Numbered from the stretch's first letter, positions 26,079-37,328 are shown. The stretch: DNA of 64,000 bases from Melioribacter roseus (GCA_020722065.1 DYLK01000004.1:1-64000); one strand, 5' to 3'. The notes: generated from the sequence alone by a model not told the origin. Made by a program: numbers and translations.

Positions 26079-28262
26079 TTATGAAAATCTTTCTAAAAGT
26101 TTTGTCAGAATTTTTATGGATGCTTCAGTTATTTTTGTTCCTGGTCCAAATATTTCAAAAGCTCCATTTTGATAAAGAAATTCATAATCCTGAATTGGAA
26201 TTACACCGCCAACAATCACAAGAATATCATTTCTCTTGAATTTTGCCAATTCTTCAACTAATTGTGGAAGTAGAGTTTTATGTCCACCAGCGAGTGAACT
26301 AATTCCAACAACGTGAACATCATTTTCGATTGCTTGTTTTGCAGCTTCGTGGGGTGTTTGGAAAAGTGGACCAATATCAACATCAAAGCCAATATCCGCA
26401 TAAGCAGTTGCAACTACTTTCGCTCCGCGGTCGTGTCCATCTTGTCCTAATTTTACAATTAAAATTCGCGGTCTTCGTCCATCTAATTCTGCAAATTTAT
26501 CAGCTAAATTTCTTGCTTCAGAAAGCGAATTATCATTAGAATTTTTGAATTCGGAACTATAAATTCCCGAAATTGTTTTGTTCATTGCGTTAAATCTCCC
26601 ACAAACTTTTTCTATTGCATACGAAATTTCGCCAAGTGTGGCTCTTTCTTTTGCTGCTTGAATTGCTATTTCCAATAAATTTTGTGAATTGTCATTTACT
26701 GCTTCTGAAAGTTTTTTTAGCAATTTATCAACTTTTTGATTATTTCTTGTCTTTTTTATTCTATTTAATCTTTCAATTTGCAAATTTCTAACAAGCGAAT
26801 TGTCAACTTCGAGAATGTCAATTAATGTTTTGTCATTTGGAATATATTTATTCAATCCGACAATTATTTCTTGTCCAGAATCAATTCTTGCTTGACGTTT
26901 TGCAGCGGATTCTTCAATTTTTAGTTTCGGAATTCCCATTTCAATTGCTTTTGCCATTCCACCGATATTTTCAATCTCTTGAATGTGTTCCCAAGATTTT
27001 TCCATCAATTGATTTGTGAGCGTTTCAAGATAAAACGAACCTCCGAGTGGATCGATAACTTTTGTTAAAAATGTTTCTTCTTGAAGAAAAAGTTGAGTGT
27101 TGCGAGCAATTCGAGCCGAAAAATCAGTTGGAAGTGCAATTGCTTCATCAAGCGAATTTGTGTGAAGTGATTGCGTGTGTCCGATTGTTGCCGCCATTGC
27201 TTCGATGCAAGTTCGAATTACATTATTAAAAGGATCTTGTTCTGTCAAACTCCAACCTGAAGTTTGTGAATGTGTTCGAAGTGAAAGAGATTTCTCATTT
27301 TTTGGATTGAATTGTTTCATTAACTTTGCCCAAAGTACTCTTCCAGCACGCATTTTTGCAACTTCCATAAAAAAATTCATTCCCAAAGCCCAAAAGAAAG
27401 ATAATCTCGGAGCAAAATCATCAACATCCAAACCAGCTGAAATTCCAGTTCGAACATATTCTAATCCATCAAGTAAAGTATATGCTAATTCTAAATCAGC
27501 CGAAGCGCCAGCTTCTTGCATGTGATAACCAGAAATGCTGATGCTATTAAATTTTGGCATTTTTTGCGAAGTGAATTTGAAAATATCGGCAATAATTCGC
27601 ATCGATTCTTTTGGTGGATAAATGTAAGTGTTTCGCACCATATATTCTTTAAGGATATCATTTTGTATTGTGCCAGTAAGTTTTTCGGGTGAAACTCCAC
27701 TTTCTTCAGCTGCGGCAATAAAAAATGCTAAAATTGGCAAAACAGCACCATTCATTGTCATTGAAACAGACATTTGTTCGAGTGGAATTCTATCAAACAA
27801 AATTTTCATATCTTCAATGGAATCAATTGCTACTCCCGCTTTTCCAACATCGCCAACAACTCGTTCGTGGTCAGAATCGTAGCCGCGATGTGTAGCCAAA
27901 TCGAAAGCCACGGAAAGTCCTTTTTGTCCTTGTGCTAAATTTCTTCTGTAAAATGCGTTACTTTCTTCGGCAGTCGAAAATCCCGCATATTGTCTTATTG
28001 TCCAAGGTTTTTGTACATACATTGTTGAATAAGGTCCACGTAAAAATGGCGGAATTCCAGCGGAAAAATGCAAATGTTGAAGATTTTCTATATCTGAAAA
28101 TGTGTAAAGTGGTTTTACTTCAATTCCTTCTACTGTTTTGAATGATATTGAATCGAAGGATTTTGGTGATAATTTATCGAATTTGTCTTTCCAAGAACTA
28201 AAATCTTGTTTTGATGATGAATTTTGGTCGAAATTAATTTCAGAGAATTTTGGTCGAGGCAT
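26079..28262 (-). CDS. mutB: Methylmalonyl-CoA mutase, large (catalytic) subunit
   Basis: The 727-residue enzyme interconverts succinyl-CoA and methylmalonyl-CoA with adenosylcobalamin. The N-terminal barrel has [27 protein letters not shown] and the C-terminal cobalamin domain has [12 protein letters not shown] (DxHxxG with the cobalt-ligand His), GISSLAGGH and VGGVIP. Length equals that of classical MutB. It begins one base after the stop of the small-subunit gene. In this group the pair usually serves propionate formation or odd-chain and amino-acid breakdown. Neither epimerase nor MeaB chaperone genes are adjacent. Confidence 0.97.
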   Translation of the reverse strand: MPRPKFSEINFDQNSSSKQDFSSWKDKFDKLSPKSFDSISFKTVEGIEVKPLYTFSDIENLQHLHFSAGIPPFLRGPYSTMYVQKPWTIRQYAGFSTAEESNAFYRRNLAQGQKGLSVAFDLATHRGYDSDHERVVGDVGKAGVAIDSIEDMKILFDRIPLEQMSVSMTMNGAVLPILAFFIAAAEESGVSPEKLTGTIQNDILKEYMVRNTYIYPPKESMRIIADIFKFTSQKMPKFNSISISGYHMQEAGASADLELAYTLLDGLEYVRTGISAGLDVDDFAPRLSFFWALGMNFFMEVAKMRAGRVLWAKLMKQFNPKNEKSLSLRTHSQTSGWSLTEQDPFNNVIRTCIEAMAATIGHTQSLHTNSLDEAIALPTDFSARIARNTQLFLQEETFLTKVIDPLGGSFYLETLTNQLMEKSWEHIQEIENIGGMAKAIEMGIPKLKIEESAAKRQARIDSGQEIIVGLNKYIPNDKTLIDILEVDNSLVRNLQIERLNRIKKTRNNQKVDKLLKKLSEAVNDNSQNLLEIAIQAAKERATLGEISYAIEKVCGRFNAMNKTISGIYSSEFKNSNDNSLSEARNLADKFAELDGRRPRILIVKLGQDGHDRGAKVVATAYADIGFDVDIGPLFQTPHEAAKQAIENDVHVVGISSLAGGHKTLLPQLVEELAKFKRNDILVIVGGVIPIQDYEFLYQNGAFEIFGPGTKITEASIKILTKLLERFS

Positions 28263-30137
28263 TTATTTTTCTCCAAAAAGATTGTTTGCAAGGTTTGATA
28301 AAAATGTAAAAGCATCCATTCCAGAGTAAATAAAATCAGAAATTCCGAGTTTTTTGTAAATCTCTATTTCATTTTTAGGCAAGCCTGCAAGAACGATAAT
28401 TTTATCTGATTGAATTTTGTTTTGTGGATTTTTTATTAATTCTTCATAAAATTTATCTTTTGAAGCCAAAACAACAACTTTTGATTTGGAATTATGGATT
28501 TCGTTGTGAAGTTGCTCGAATGTAAGGATTTTCGATTGTGGGGAATTTACCTCAAAAAAGGCTGTTTCGAACAAAGATTTTGCAAAATCCGAGCGTAACT
28601 TATAATCTGAAATTTCACCAATTCCCAAAATTTGAATTGATTTTTCGATTTGATTTTTGACAAAAATCTGAAGTTGTTCAAAATGAAAACCAGCGTGCGA
28701 AAAATTCAGTTTTTGGACATCTTTTGTTGGAAATTCAAATTTCTTGAAATACACAATCGGAAGTTCTGTAACTGAAAATTCTGAATTATTTTTCACATAA
28801 ACGTTTGTTCCAATCAAGGATAATTTACGGCGATTTATATCATTAATTTTTGCTTTTCGGGAATCGTCAATTTGCTGTTGAATAAAATTTTGTGAAAAAG
28901 CGTTGAAAAATCCACCAAAATTTTCAATTTCTTGGAATACTTTCCAACTTTGTTCAGCAAGCGAGATTGTGTGATTTTCCAGAAAAGATGAACCGCCAGC
29001 AGAATCTATCACTTTGTTTAGATGCGATTCGTGAGTGAGAATAATTTGCGAATTTCGTGCGATTCTGCGGGAAAAATCATTTGGAATTTGCGTTCTGAAA
29101 TTATGTGGATAAATGATAATTCTATCGCATTGTGATAAAATCCCCGCAAAAGATTCGGTGGTAGCACGCAAAATATTTGTAAATTCTTCCGAATTTGTTC
29201 GATAAAACAAGTTAGATTTTCCCCAAATTTGATAATCAAAATGTTGGATTTTATATTGTTCAAGAACTTTTGCCATCAGCATTCTAAAAGCACGAATTTT
29301 GGCAATATCATTCATAAAAAACGGCGAAAGAGAAAATTGAAAAATGATTTTGTTCGATAAATCCGCAACAGAGAAATCATTTTCAAGTAGTTCGAGAATT
29401 TCGACAAATTGTGAAATAGCAAGCGAAAGCTCGTTAATTGCATTTCCGCCAGAATCGGCAAATGTTGAAGAATCAATCAAAATTGTGTTTGAATTTGGGA
29501 AATATCGGCTGACTTTTTCTACGTGATTTGTAAGTAATTGCGATAAATTCATTTTGTTGAGTGGAAAATATCCATTGGCAATAAATTCTAAAAATGGAGA
29601 AACAAGCAAGTTGATTTTCAAAATGTTGGAATTTTTTGAATCAGAAAAGAATTGGAGAAATTCATCAACATAATTTTGGAAAGATAAATTGAAAAGGAGC
29701 GAAATTTCATTTTGAGAAAGATCGATATTCTCAAAAATATGATGAATTTCGTCTTTCGAATAAATTGAAACTGAACGCGTATTTGTGTTAATTTCAGCAA
29801 AAATTGAAGATAATCCCATTTGTAAATCTACTTGCAGATTTTGGTTAAATTGCTTGGGATTTTGTTCAAAGTTTGGTTGAGAAATTGGGAAATCTAAAAA
29901 ATTTGTAGAAAAATGATGGCTTCTTACAAAATTATTTTCAAAGGGTAAAGATAAATTAGCTAATAATTCCTTATTTTCGCTACCAAAGTAAATTGGTTCT
30001 AAAAAAAGATTGTCGTAGGTTTTGGTTTTTAAGGAGTTATAATCTAACCCTTTCAATTCTTCAACTACTTTTGATTTCCAAATTTTATAATTAGTTGGCT
30101 CGAATTCATCCAACTGAAAAGCCTTTCTATCAGACAT
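28263..30137 (-). CDS. mutA: Methylmalonyl-CoA mutase, small subunit
   Basis: The 624-residue protein is the non-catalytic partner of MutB. The barrel part (QLDEFEPTNYKIWKSKVVEEL, DSAGGSSFLENHTISLAEQSW) is recognisable, while the cobalamin-binding motif of the large subunit is missing and the C-terminal part is divergent, as expected for MutA. The ATG at 30137 is chosen because AAGGAAAA precedes it; an upstream GTG eight codons earlier has no such site. It is transcribed divergently from the C25 protease gene. Confidence 0.92.
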   Translation of the reverse strand: MSDRKAFQLDEFEPTNYKIWKSKVVEELKGLDYNSLKTKTYDNLFLEPIYFGSENKELLANLSLPFENNFVRSHHFSTNFLDFPISQPNFEQNPKQFNQNLQVDLQMGLSSIFAEINTNTRSVSIYSKDEIHHIFENIDLSQNEISLLFNLSFQNYVDEFLQFFSDSKNSNILKINLLVSPFLEFIANGYFPLNKMNLSQLLTNHVEKVSRYFPNSNTILIDSSTFADSGGNAINELSLAISQFVEILELLENDFSVADLSNKIIFQFSLSPFFMNDIAKIRAFRMLMAKVLEQYKIQHFDYQIWGKSNLFYRTNSEEFTNILRATTESFAGILSQCDRIIIYPHNFRTQIPNDFSRRIARNSQIILTHESHLNKVIDSAGGSSFLENHTISLAEQSWKVFQEIENFGGFFNAFSQNFIQQQIDDSRKAKINDINRRKLSLIGTNVYVKNNSEFSVTELPIVYFKKFEFPTKDVQKLNFSHAGFHFEQLQIFVKNQIEKSIQILGIGEISDYKLRSDFAKSLFETAFFEVNSPQSKILTFEQLHNEIHNSKSKVVVLASKDKFYEELIKNPQNKIQSDKIIVLAGLPKNEIEIYKKLGISDFIYSGMDAFTFLSNLANNLFGEK

Positions 30138-30260
30138 TGTTTTCCTTGTGATATTGTTCACAATTATTATACTTTGTTTAGAAATTTTAATTTTCTTATT
30201 GAAAATAACTTAATTGCAAACTATCTTTCTAAAAAAAAATAAAAAAATACGAGGTTTTTT

Positions 30261-33200
30261 ATGAAAAACAAATTAATTGTGATTTTGGCTTTTGCCTTTT
30301 TCACATTGAGTTTTGCAAATGAAAAATTAGTAAAACTCAGCAACCAAGCTAACGAATTAAAAGTTATCGGAAAAAGTTCAGTTTCTATGAATTTTTCGGT
30401 AAGTGTTGGCGAAATCAAACATTTTGATGTTGAAACAAAAAATGGGATTTTTTCGCAAATTGTAATTCCTTCATTCCAACGTTCGCATAATGTTGGCGAG
30501 CCTTCGCTTCCTAATATGAACAAAATTATTGAAATTCCATTTGGTGCTGAAATTGAAACTGAAATTGTCAGTTTTAAGGAAGAAATATTTTCGTTAACCG
30601 AACTTGGAATAAACCACAAATTAATGCCAACACAAGCATCACTTTCGAAAAGTGATAACCCAGAAAATGTTCCATTTTTGATGAATAACCAGATTTATAA
30701 TGAAAATAGATTTTATTCACTATCTGAAGTGAGTGTTAAAAATCTTGGAATTATGCGATATCGAAATCTTGCATTAGTTGAAATTTCACCAATTCAGTAT
30801 AATCCAGTTACAAATCAAATTAAAGTTTACACAGAAATGGAAATAAAAATCTCATTTAGAAATGGTGATTTGATTTCCACAATGCAAACAAAAAACAAGT
30901 ATTTTTCACCATTTTTTGAAACAGCATTTGGCAACATCGAAAAACTTGATGCAAAAGATGACCCACAAAGTTTAATAAGATTTCCTCAAAAATATGTTGT
31001 TGTTGTCCCAACTGAATTCCTTGAAACAATGCAACCATTTATTGATTGGAAAACTCAACAAGGTTTTGAAGTAATTATTTATGAATTTACTTCTCCAGCA
31101 AATAGAACAACAGTTCAAACATATTTGCATAGTTTGTATGAAAATGCAACTGAAGAAAATCCCGCACCTACATATATTTTAATGGTTGGTGATGACGATA
31201 AACTTCCCGCATTTGATGGAACAACTGGCGGACACGTAACCGATTTACCATTTGCAGATGTTACAGGCGATAAATTACCAGATATGTATATTGCTCGATT
31301 TTCTGCAAGAACAGTCGATGAATTAATCCCTTATGTTGAAAAAACTCTTTATTACGAAAAATATGAAATTGAAGACCCAACTTATTTGAATAACATCACG
31401 TTGATTGCTGGTTGGGATAGTGGGCATACACCAACTCACGGTATTCCAACAGTACGATATGGTGCGGATTATTATTATACTTCTGCTAACGGTTTTAATA
31501 CTACAGTTTATGAAACTACAGGTAGCGGACAATTTGAAAATGATATTATCAATGATGTAAATGATGGCGTTGCCTTGATTAATTATACAGCACACGGGAG
31601 TCAAACATCGTGGGCTGATCCTAATATGGGAATTTCAGATGTTGAAGGTTTTACAAATCTAAACAAATATACACTCGCAATAGGAAATGCTTGTTTAACT
31701 GCTTCCTTTGAAGTTGGTGAATGTTTCGGAGAGGCTTGGTTACGTCAACCAAACAAAGGCGGAATCGGTTATATTGGTGGAACAAACTCAACATATTGGG
31801 ATGAAGACGTTTTTTGGTCAACTGGATTTTTTGATCACGTTGGCGATGGTGTTACTCCAACTCCAGATGAAACGACACTTGGAGCTTATGAAACTGGTTT
31901 TGTTACTGATGATTTAACAACACAATCTGCAATGATTTATGTTGGAAATTTTGCAGTTATGACTTCAGGGTCAGATATTACAGATTACTATTGGGAAATT
32001 TACCAATTATTTGGTGATCCTTCATTAATGATTTATTGGGGACAACCAACAGAAATGGACGTTCAACATCTTCCAGTTTTATTAATTGGTAGCTCAAGTT
32101 TTGATGTAAATGTAACAGGAGTTTCAAAAGCGCTAATTGGACTTACAAAATCTGGTGTTTTAGTTGGTTCAGCAATGACAGACGAAAACGGAAATGCAAC
32201 AATCCAATTTGCTAATCCATTAACAGACCCTGGGGAATATAAATTAACAGTTACAGCTCAAAATAAAGTTCCTTATGTTGTGGATATTCAAGCAATTGTG
32301 CCTGCAAATGTAGAATTAAATCCAACTGAAATGGCAATTCTTACACAAGGGACATTAAATGTAACTGTAACCGATACAGCAAATGTTCCAATGCAAAATG
32401 TAAATGTTTGGATTTCTTCACCTGGTTATTTTGTTGATACTGTTCAAACAAACGAAAATGGAGTTGCTCAACTTCCAGTAAATTCACCAGTTGGCTCAAT
32501 TCTTGAAATCTTTGGAAAACGAAGTGAAGATTCGTATTTACTTTTTACAGATACTTTACAAATAACTGGCGGACAAGAATTTACAAACGTAGATTTAACA
32601 GTTAATACAGACTTCGGTTTGGTTGATACATTTTCAGTGAACCAAGCTGGGAATGTTTATGGCGGTGAAGTAGATGGAGATTACACAGTTTATGTTGGCG
32701 GAAATGGTGAATATTACACAGAAAATGGAGAATCTTTAACTTACACTCCAGTTGCCAAAAATGATGTTAGAGCTTATATAGTTAAATCTGGTTTCAATAC
32801 ATATTCTGAAACTTTCCCAGTAATTAATGCAATGGCAAATTTCACTGGAAATGTTTCTTCAAACGGTGAAATTATCGAAGGAGCAACTATCATCCTTTAT
32901 AGAGATGGAGAAGAAGAATTCCGAACCACAACAAACTATCAAGGAAATTTTGAAATGCCAAACCAAGTTGAAGTTGGGAATGTAGTCCTTGAAGTAAAAG
33001 CATTTGGTTTCGAAACACTCACACAAAATTACTTTGTTGTTTATCCCGAAAATAACTTGGTTCTCCAATTGAACCGAGCAGCAAGCAGCTATATATCTGG
33101 TTATGTAAAAAATGAAGAAGGTGAAAATCTTTCAGCAACTGTAAAAATTTATAGATTTGATACAGGCGAACTATACAAAACACTTTACACCGACAACACA

Positions 33201-34301
33201 AATATTGGCTTTTTTGCTGATACATTAGTTAATTTCGATTTTAATGTTAGAGTTAAATCAGCTGGATATAAACAACTCGATACATTAATTTCAGTAACAA
33301 CAGATACAACATGGAATTTTGAATTGGAATTGCCTAATGGAATTTTAATTCTTTCAGCAGATAGCAAAGGTTATTTTCAAGATAAAGAATGCACAATTCC
33401 AATCACAAATACTGAAAAAATTGCAAAATCTTCATCTGAAATTGCTGATTCATTAATTTCTTGGGGAATTCAAACAACAATTGAAGATCCAAGTTCAACA
33501 GATCTTGACACTTGGTCAAATTATTCAGCAATATTCTATGTACAAGGTTCAGCTTCGGGATTAATTCCTGATGAAATTCAATCAAAAATGGCTGAAATAG
33601 TTGAAAACGACGGTGTTGTTCTAGTCGAAGGTGGCGAACTTGGTTATAGCAACAGAAGTGAACCAATTGCTTCCGAAGTTTTGCATTTTTCATCTTGGAA
33701 TCACGATCAAAGTGGCTCAATTAACGTAAATCAACAAAGACATCCTTTGTGGAATTTGCCAAATACACTTCCAGCTACTTTTTCTATATCATATTCGGTT
33801 TATGGCGACCACGATGCTTTAACCGCAATTACTGAATCTGAACGAGTTAGTAAATGGAGCAATTATCCAACTGATGCTTCAATAATTGCTTACAACAATC
33901 AAGTAGTTTATTTTGCATTTAATTTTGCAAAGATCTCAACAAGTGGTGTGAAACACGACTTATTGGAAAATGCTTTGAAATATTTAGAATTGCTTCCTGA
34001 AGTTGGAACTGACGAACAATTTGTAAATCAAATTCCAACAAAATTCTCAATTTCTCAAAACTATCCAAACCCATTCAACCCAAGTACTAAAATTAATTTT
34101 GCGTTACCTTCCAATTCATTTGTAACACTAAAAGTATATGATATTCTTGGTTCAGAAGTTACAACTTTGGTAAATGGAGAAATTAACGCTGGTCGTTACG
34201 AAATAACATTCGATGCAACAAAACTTGCAAGTGGAATTTATTTTTACAGAATTCAAGCTGGTAATTTTGTCCAAACAAGAAAAATGATTTTGATGAAGTA
34301 G
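30261..34301 (+). CDS. Gingipain-like C25 cysteine protease with T9SS sorting domain
   Basis: The 1346-residue protein has a signal peptide (MKNKLIVILAFAFFTLSFA), a propeptide-like region to about residue 220, and a C25 peptidase domain at about 230-610. The catalytic His445 is in YTAHGSQTSW and Cys478 in GNACLTASF, 33 residues apart as in gingipain RgpB. After it come Ig-like and carboxypeptidase-regulatory-like repeats (about 610-1030), a further domain, and the type A sorting domain beginning SQNYPNPFNPSTKI. It should be secreted by type IX secretion and act at the surface, cleaving proteins for nutrition or processing other T9SS cargo. Its substrate preference is not visible. Confidence 0.93.
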   Translation: MKNKLIVILAFAFFTLSFANEKLVKLSNQANELKVIGKSSVSMNFSVSVGEIKHFDVETKNGIFSQIVIPSFQRSHNVGEPSLPNMNKIIEIPFGAEIETEIVSFKEEIFSLTELGINHKLMPTQASLSKSDNPENVPFLMNNQIYNENRFYSLSEVSVKNLGIMRYRNLALVEISPIQYNPVTNQIKVYTEMEIKISFRNGDLISTMQTKNKYFSPFFETAFGNIEKLDAKDDPQSLIRFPQKYVVVVPTEFLETMQPFIDWKTQQGFEVIIYEFTSPANRTTVQTYLHSLYENATEENPAPTYILMVGDDDKLPAFDGTTGGHVTDLPFADVTGDKLPDMYIARFSARTVDELIPYVEKTLYYEKYEIEDPTYLNNITLIAGWDSGHTPTHGIPTVRYGADYYYTSANGFNTTVYETTGSGQFENDIINDVNDGVALINYTAHGSQTSWADPNMGISDVEGFTNLNKYTLAIGNACLTASFEVGECFGEAWLRQPNKGGIGYIGGTNSTYWDEDVFWSTGFFDHVGDGVTPTPDETTLGAYETGFVTDDLTTQSAMIYVGNFAVMTSGSDITDYYWEIYQLFGDPSLMIYWGQPTEMDVQHLPVLLIGSSSFDVNVTGVSKALIGLTKSGVLVGSAMTDENGNATIQFANPLTDPGEYKLTVTAQNKVPYVVDIQAIVPANVELNPTEMAILTQGTLNVTVTDTANVPMQNVNVWISSPGYFVDTVQTNENGVAQLPVNSPVGSILEIFGKRSEDSYLLFTDTLQITGGQEFTNVDLTVNTDFGLVDTFSVNQAGNVYGGEVDGDYTVYVGGNGEYYTENGESLTYTPVAKNDVRAYIVKSGFNTYSETFPVINAMANFTGNVSSNGEIIEGATIILYRDGEEEFRTTTNYQGNFEMPNQVEVGNVVLEVKAFGFETLTQNYFVVYPENNLVLQLNRAASSYISGYVKNEEGENLSATVKIYRFDTGELYKTLYTDNTNIGFFADTLVNFDFNVRVKSAGYKQLDTLISVTTDTTWNFELELPNGILILSADSKGYFQDKECTIPITNTEKIAKSSSEIADSLISWGIQTTIEDPSSTDLDTWSNYSAIFYVQGSASGLIPDEIQSKMAEIVENDGVVLVEGGELGYSNRSEPIASEVLHFSSWNHDQSGSINVNQQRHPLWNLPNTLPATFSISYSVYGDHDALTAITESERVSKWSNYPTDASIIAYNNQVVYFAFNFAKISTSGVKHDLLENALKYLELLPEVGTDEQFVNQIPTKFSISQNYPNPFNPSTKINFALPSNSFVTLKVYDILGSEVTTLVNGEINAGRYEITFDATKLASGIYFYRIQAGNFVQTRKMILMK

Positions 34302-34331
34302 TAATCAGTTAAAAAATAAATTATTATTATT

Positions 34332-34366
34332 AAACCTTTGGAGAAATTCTTCAAAGGTTTTTTTAT
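34332..34366 (+). terminator. Terminator after the C25 protease gene
   Basis: AAACCTTTG, an eleven-base loop and CAAAGGTTT form a nine-pair stem followed by TTTTATT, 30 bases after the stop codon. Confidence 0.85.
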
Positions 34367-34386
34367 TAAAAATTCCCCTCTTTTTG

Positions 34387-34420
34387 AGCGGTAGCTCGAC
34401 GAAGTCGAGACGGGGTGTGG
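34387..34420. repeat. Palindromic element CTCGACGAAGTCGAG in a G+C-rich patch
   Basis: The perfect palindrome CTCGAC-GAA-GTCGAG at 34395-34409 sits in the patch GAGCGGTAG...ACGGGGTGTGG, far richer in G+C than its surroundings. It resembles the short palindromic extragenic repeats found scattered in related genomes; only one copy is seen here. Confidence 0.45.
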
Positions 34421-34658
34421 CTTTTTTAATATATAAACTCCAAATGATGCTAAAGCTAAATTATTTATCATCATTCAAAGCAGTCAGCTAAAGTTGATTG
34501 AAATAAAAAGAAGCTAAATATTCTTGAATAATTATTTCCTCCATACCACGTTTATGATATACTTTAGCTTAATTCTTCAAGATTTTCAAATAGAATTTTT
34601 GGTTTACTTATTTTTAATTCAATATTTTTTGAATATTATTTTTAATTAAAAGGAAATT

Positions 34659-36659
34659 ATGAGAAACATTGATTCATTTTCAACTTCAGTTATTCGCGGA
34701 CTAATTTTAGATACAACTCGAAAAGCCAATTCTGGCCACCCAGGTGGTGCAATGTCGTCAACTGATTTTGTTTATTTACTTCACAAGGAATTTCTAAACT
34801 ACAACCCTCATAATCCAAATTGGTTTAATCGCGATAGATTTATTCTTTCTGCTGGGCACGAGTCAACTTTGCTTTATTCTATGCTTGTACTTCAGGGATT
34901 TTTGCCAATTGATGAATTAAAAAATTTTCGCCAACTGCATAGTAAAACTCCAGGACATCCCGAATATGGATTGACTGATGGAGTTGAAGCAACCACGGGA
35001 CCGTTAGGACAAGGAATTTCTATGGCAGTTGGAATTGCTTTAGCTGAAGAACATCTCCGTGCAAAATTTGGAAGTGATGTTGTAAATCATTTTACTTATG
35101 TTGTTGTTGGCGATGGCGATTTACAAGAACCAATTGCTCTCGGTGCAGCTTCACTTGCTGGACATTGGGCGTTGAATAAATTAATCGTTTTTTATGATAA
35201 AAATAATATTCAAATTTCTGGTTCTACCTCGCGTTCTGATAGTTCAAATATTAAAAAAATATTTGAAGGGTTACTTTGGAATGTTATCGAAATAGATGGA
35301 CATAATCATTCTGAAATTCGAAACGCAATTAAATCGGCACAACTTAAAAGCACAAAACCAACGATAATAATTGGTTCAACTACAATGGCAAAAGGTTTGG
35401 CAAATCGTGAAGGCGACCCCGAAACACACGGTTCGCCATTACCTAATGAAGAAATAATTGCTACTAAAATAAAACTTAGTTTGCCTGAAGATAAAACATT
35501 TTATTTACCGAAAGAAGTTGTAGATAATTTTAGAGCAAGATGGAATGAATTAAACACAAAAGTTGAAAATTGGTATTCTATTGTAAATCAAAAATTAATA
35601 ACTGATATAAATTTTAAGACACTTTGGCAGGAAGTTAATTCAGATTTTATTGCTGAAAACCTTGAAGTGCCAGAATTTCCCGCCGATAAACCATTAGCAA
35701 CTCGAGCTGCCTTTGGCAAAACACTCGTAAAATTTGCTGAACAACTTCAAACAATTGTTGGTGGAAGTGCTGATTTGGAACCATCTAACAATACAAAAGA
35801 ATTTGCAAATCTTGTCGGTGAATTTACAATTGAAAATAGATTAGGAAGGAATTTGTCTTTTGGCGTAAGAGAATTTCCGATGGCGGCAATTGTAAATGGA
35901 CTTGCTCTTCATGGTGGAATTAAGCCTTTTGGTGCAACATTCCTTGTCTTTTCAGATTATGCACGCCACACAATTCGGCTTTCAGCAATGATGCATTTGC
36001 ACGTGATGTTTGTTTTTACACACGATTCATTTTACGTTGGAGAAGATGGACCAACTCATCAACCAATTGAACACATTGCTTCGTTGCGGTTAATCCCAAA
36101 TCTGTTGGTTTTCCGTCCAGCCGATGCAACTGAAACTTCTGCTTGTATGCGAGTTGCTGCTGATAAATTTAATTGCCCATCAATTTTGGCACTTACGCGA
36201 CAAAATCTTCCAATATTAAATACAAATTCAGACGAAGTTTATCAAAATGTTCAAAAAGGTGGTTATATTGTTTATGAAACAGAAAATCAAAAGCAAATTG
36301 ATATGATTTTTATTGCTACTGGTTCTGAAGTTCATCTTGCAATTTCGACTGCAAAAGCTTTACCAGATAAAAATATTCGAGTAATAAGCATGCCTTCAGT
36401 AGAATTATTTGAAAAACAAAGTGATGAATATAAGAATCAAATTCTTCCCAAATCGGTACGTTTTCGTGTTTCAATAGAAGCTGGCGTAACAAAAGGTTGG
36501 GAAAAATACGTGGGTTTAGATGGTTTTACTTTTGGATTAGATAATTATGGCGCTTCAGCTCCATACAAAGATTTAGAAAAGGAATTTGGTTTTACAACCG
36601 AATCGCTAAAAGAAGTAATTTTATCAAAATATCAAAAATTCTTGGCTGAAAATGAATAA
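34659..36659 (+). CDS. tkt: Transketolase
   Basis: The 666-residue thiamine-diphosphate enzyme moves two-carbon units between pentose, hexose and tetrose phosphates. Visible signatures are RKANSGHPGGAMSSTDFVY, SAGHESTLLYSML, EATTGPLGQG, the cofactor motif GDGDLQE and, in the pyrimidine domain, FVFTHDSFYVGEDGPTHQP. Full length and complete. It overlaps the next gene, the epimerase of the same pathway, by eight bases, so the two pentose-phosphate enzymes are made together. Confidence 0.97.
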   Translation: MRNIDSFSTSVIRGLILDTTRKANSGHPGGAMSSTDFVYLLHKEFLNYNPHNPNWFNRDRFILSAGHESTLLYSMLVLQGFLPIDELKNFRQLHSKTPGHPEYGLTDGVEATTGPLGQGISMAVGIALAEEHLRAKFGSDVVNHFTYVVVGDGDLQEPIALGAASLAGHWALNKLIVFYDKNNIQISGSTSRSDSSNIKKIFEGLLWNVIEIDGHNHSEIRNAIKSAQLKSTKPTIIIGSTTMAKGLANREGDPETHGSPLPNEEIIATKIKLSLPEDKTFYLPKEVVDNFRARWNELNTKVENWYSIVNQKLITDINFKTLWQEVNSDFIAENLEVPEFPADKPLATRAAFGKTLVKFAEQLQTIVGGSADLEPSNNTKEFANLVGEFTIENRLGRNLSFGVREFPMAAIVNGLALHGGIKPFGATFLVFSDYARHTIRLSAMMHLHVMFVFTHDSFYVGEDGPTHQPIEHIASLRLIPNLLVFRPADATETSACMRVAADKFNCPSILALTRQNLPILNTNSDEVYQNVQKGGYIVYETENQKQIDMIFIATGSEVHLAISTAKALPDKNIRVISMPSVELFEKQSDEYKNQILPKSVRFRVSIEAGVTKGWEKYVGLDGFTFGLDNYGASAPYKDLEKEFGFTTESLKEVILSKYQKFLAENE

Positions 36660-37311
36660 CCAAATCTATCTTGCTCCATCAATTCTATCTGCTGATTTAT
36701 TGAAATTAGAAGAGCAAGTAAATCTTGTAATTGAAAATGGAGCAGATTTTATTCACGTTGATGTTATGGACGGACATTTTGTGCCGAATTTAACATTTGG
36801 AACAAATATAGTGAAAGCGTTAAAACGATTTGTTAAAATTCCTATTGATGTTCACTTAATGATTACAAATCCCGACAAATATATTGCGGAATATGCAAAA
36901 GCTGGTGCTGATATTTTAACAGTTCACCAGGAAGTTTCGCCACATTTACACAGAACAATTCAATCAATTAAAGAAAATGGGATGAAAGCTGGAGTTTCAA
37001 TAAATCCTTCAACTTCTGTTTCTACTTTAGAATATATAATTGGCGATGTCGATTTGATTTTAATAATGTCTGTAAATCCTGGATTTGGCGGACAAACTTT
37101 TATTGAAAAATCAATCTACAAAATTCAAAAAGTTAGAGGAATGTTGGATAAAGCGAATTCAAAAGCTTTTCTTGAAGTTGATGGTGGAATTAATCTTGAA
37201 ACAGCAAAATTAGTTGTAAAAGCTGGAGCAAATGTTTTAGTTGCTGGAAATTCAATTTTCGGACAAAAAAATATTCCAGAAGCCACAAAAAATCTTAAAA
37301 ATATATTATGA
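36652..37311 (+). CDS. rpe: Ribulose-phosphate 3-epimerase
   Basis: The 219-residue TIM-barrel enzyme has APSILSADLLKLEEQV, the metal-binding HVDVMDGHFVPNLTFG and DVHLMITNP, the loop MSVNPGFGGQ and the phosphate site VDGGIN. It interconverts ribulose 5-phosphate and xylulose 5-phosphate, the substrate of transketolase encoded just upstream with an eight-base overlap. Length and motifs are standard. Confidence 0.97.
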   Translation: MNNQIYLAPSILSADLLKLEEQVNLVIENGADFIHVDVMDGHFVPNLTFGTNIVKALKRFVKIPIDVHLMITNPDKYIAEYAKAGADILTVHQEVSPHLHRTIQSIKENGMKAGVSINPSTSVSTLEYIIGDVDLILIMSVNPGFGGQTFIEKSIYKIQKVRGMLDKANSKAFLEVDGGINLETAKLVVKAGANVLVAGNSIFGQKNIPEATKNLKNIL

Positions 37312-37328
37312 ATCTGAAAGGTTAAAAA

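Larger units (their letters stand above)
34302..34658. other. Intergenic region: terminator, small palindromic repeat, no gene
   Basis: After the terminator at 34332-34366 the region contains one G+C-rich repeat element (34387-34420) and AT-rich sequence leading to the transketolase gene, whose start is preceded by AAAGGAAATT. A 73-codon minus-strand frame across it has no support. Confidence 0.5.
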
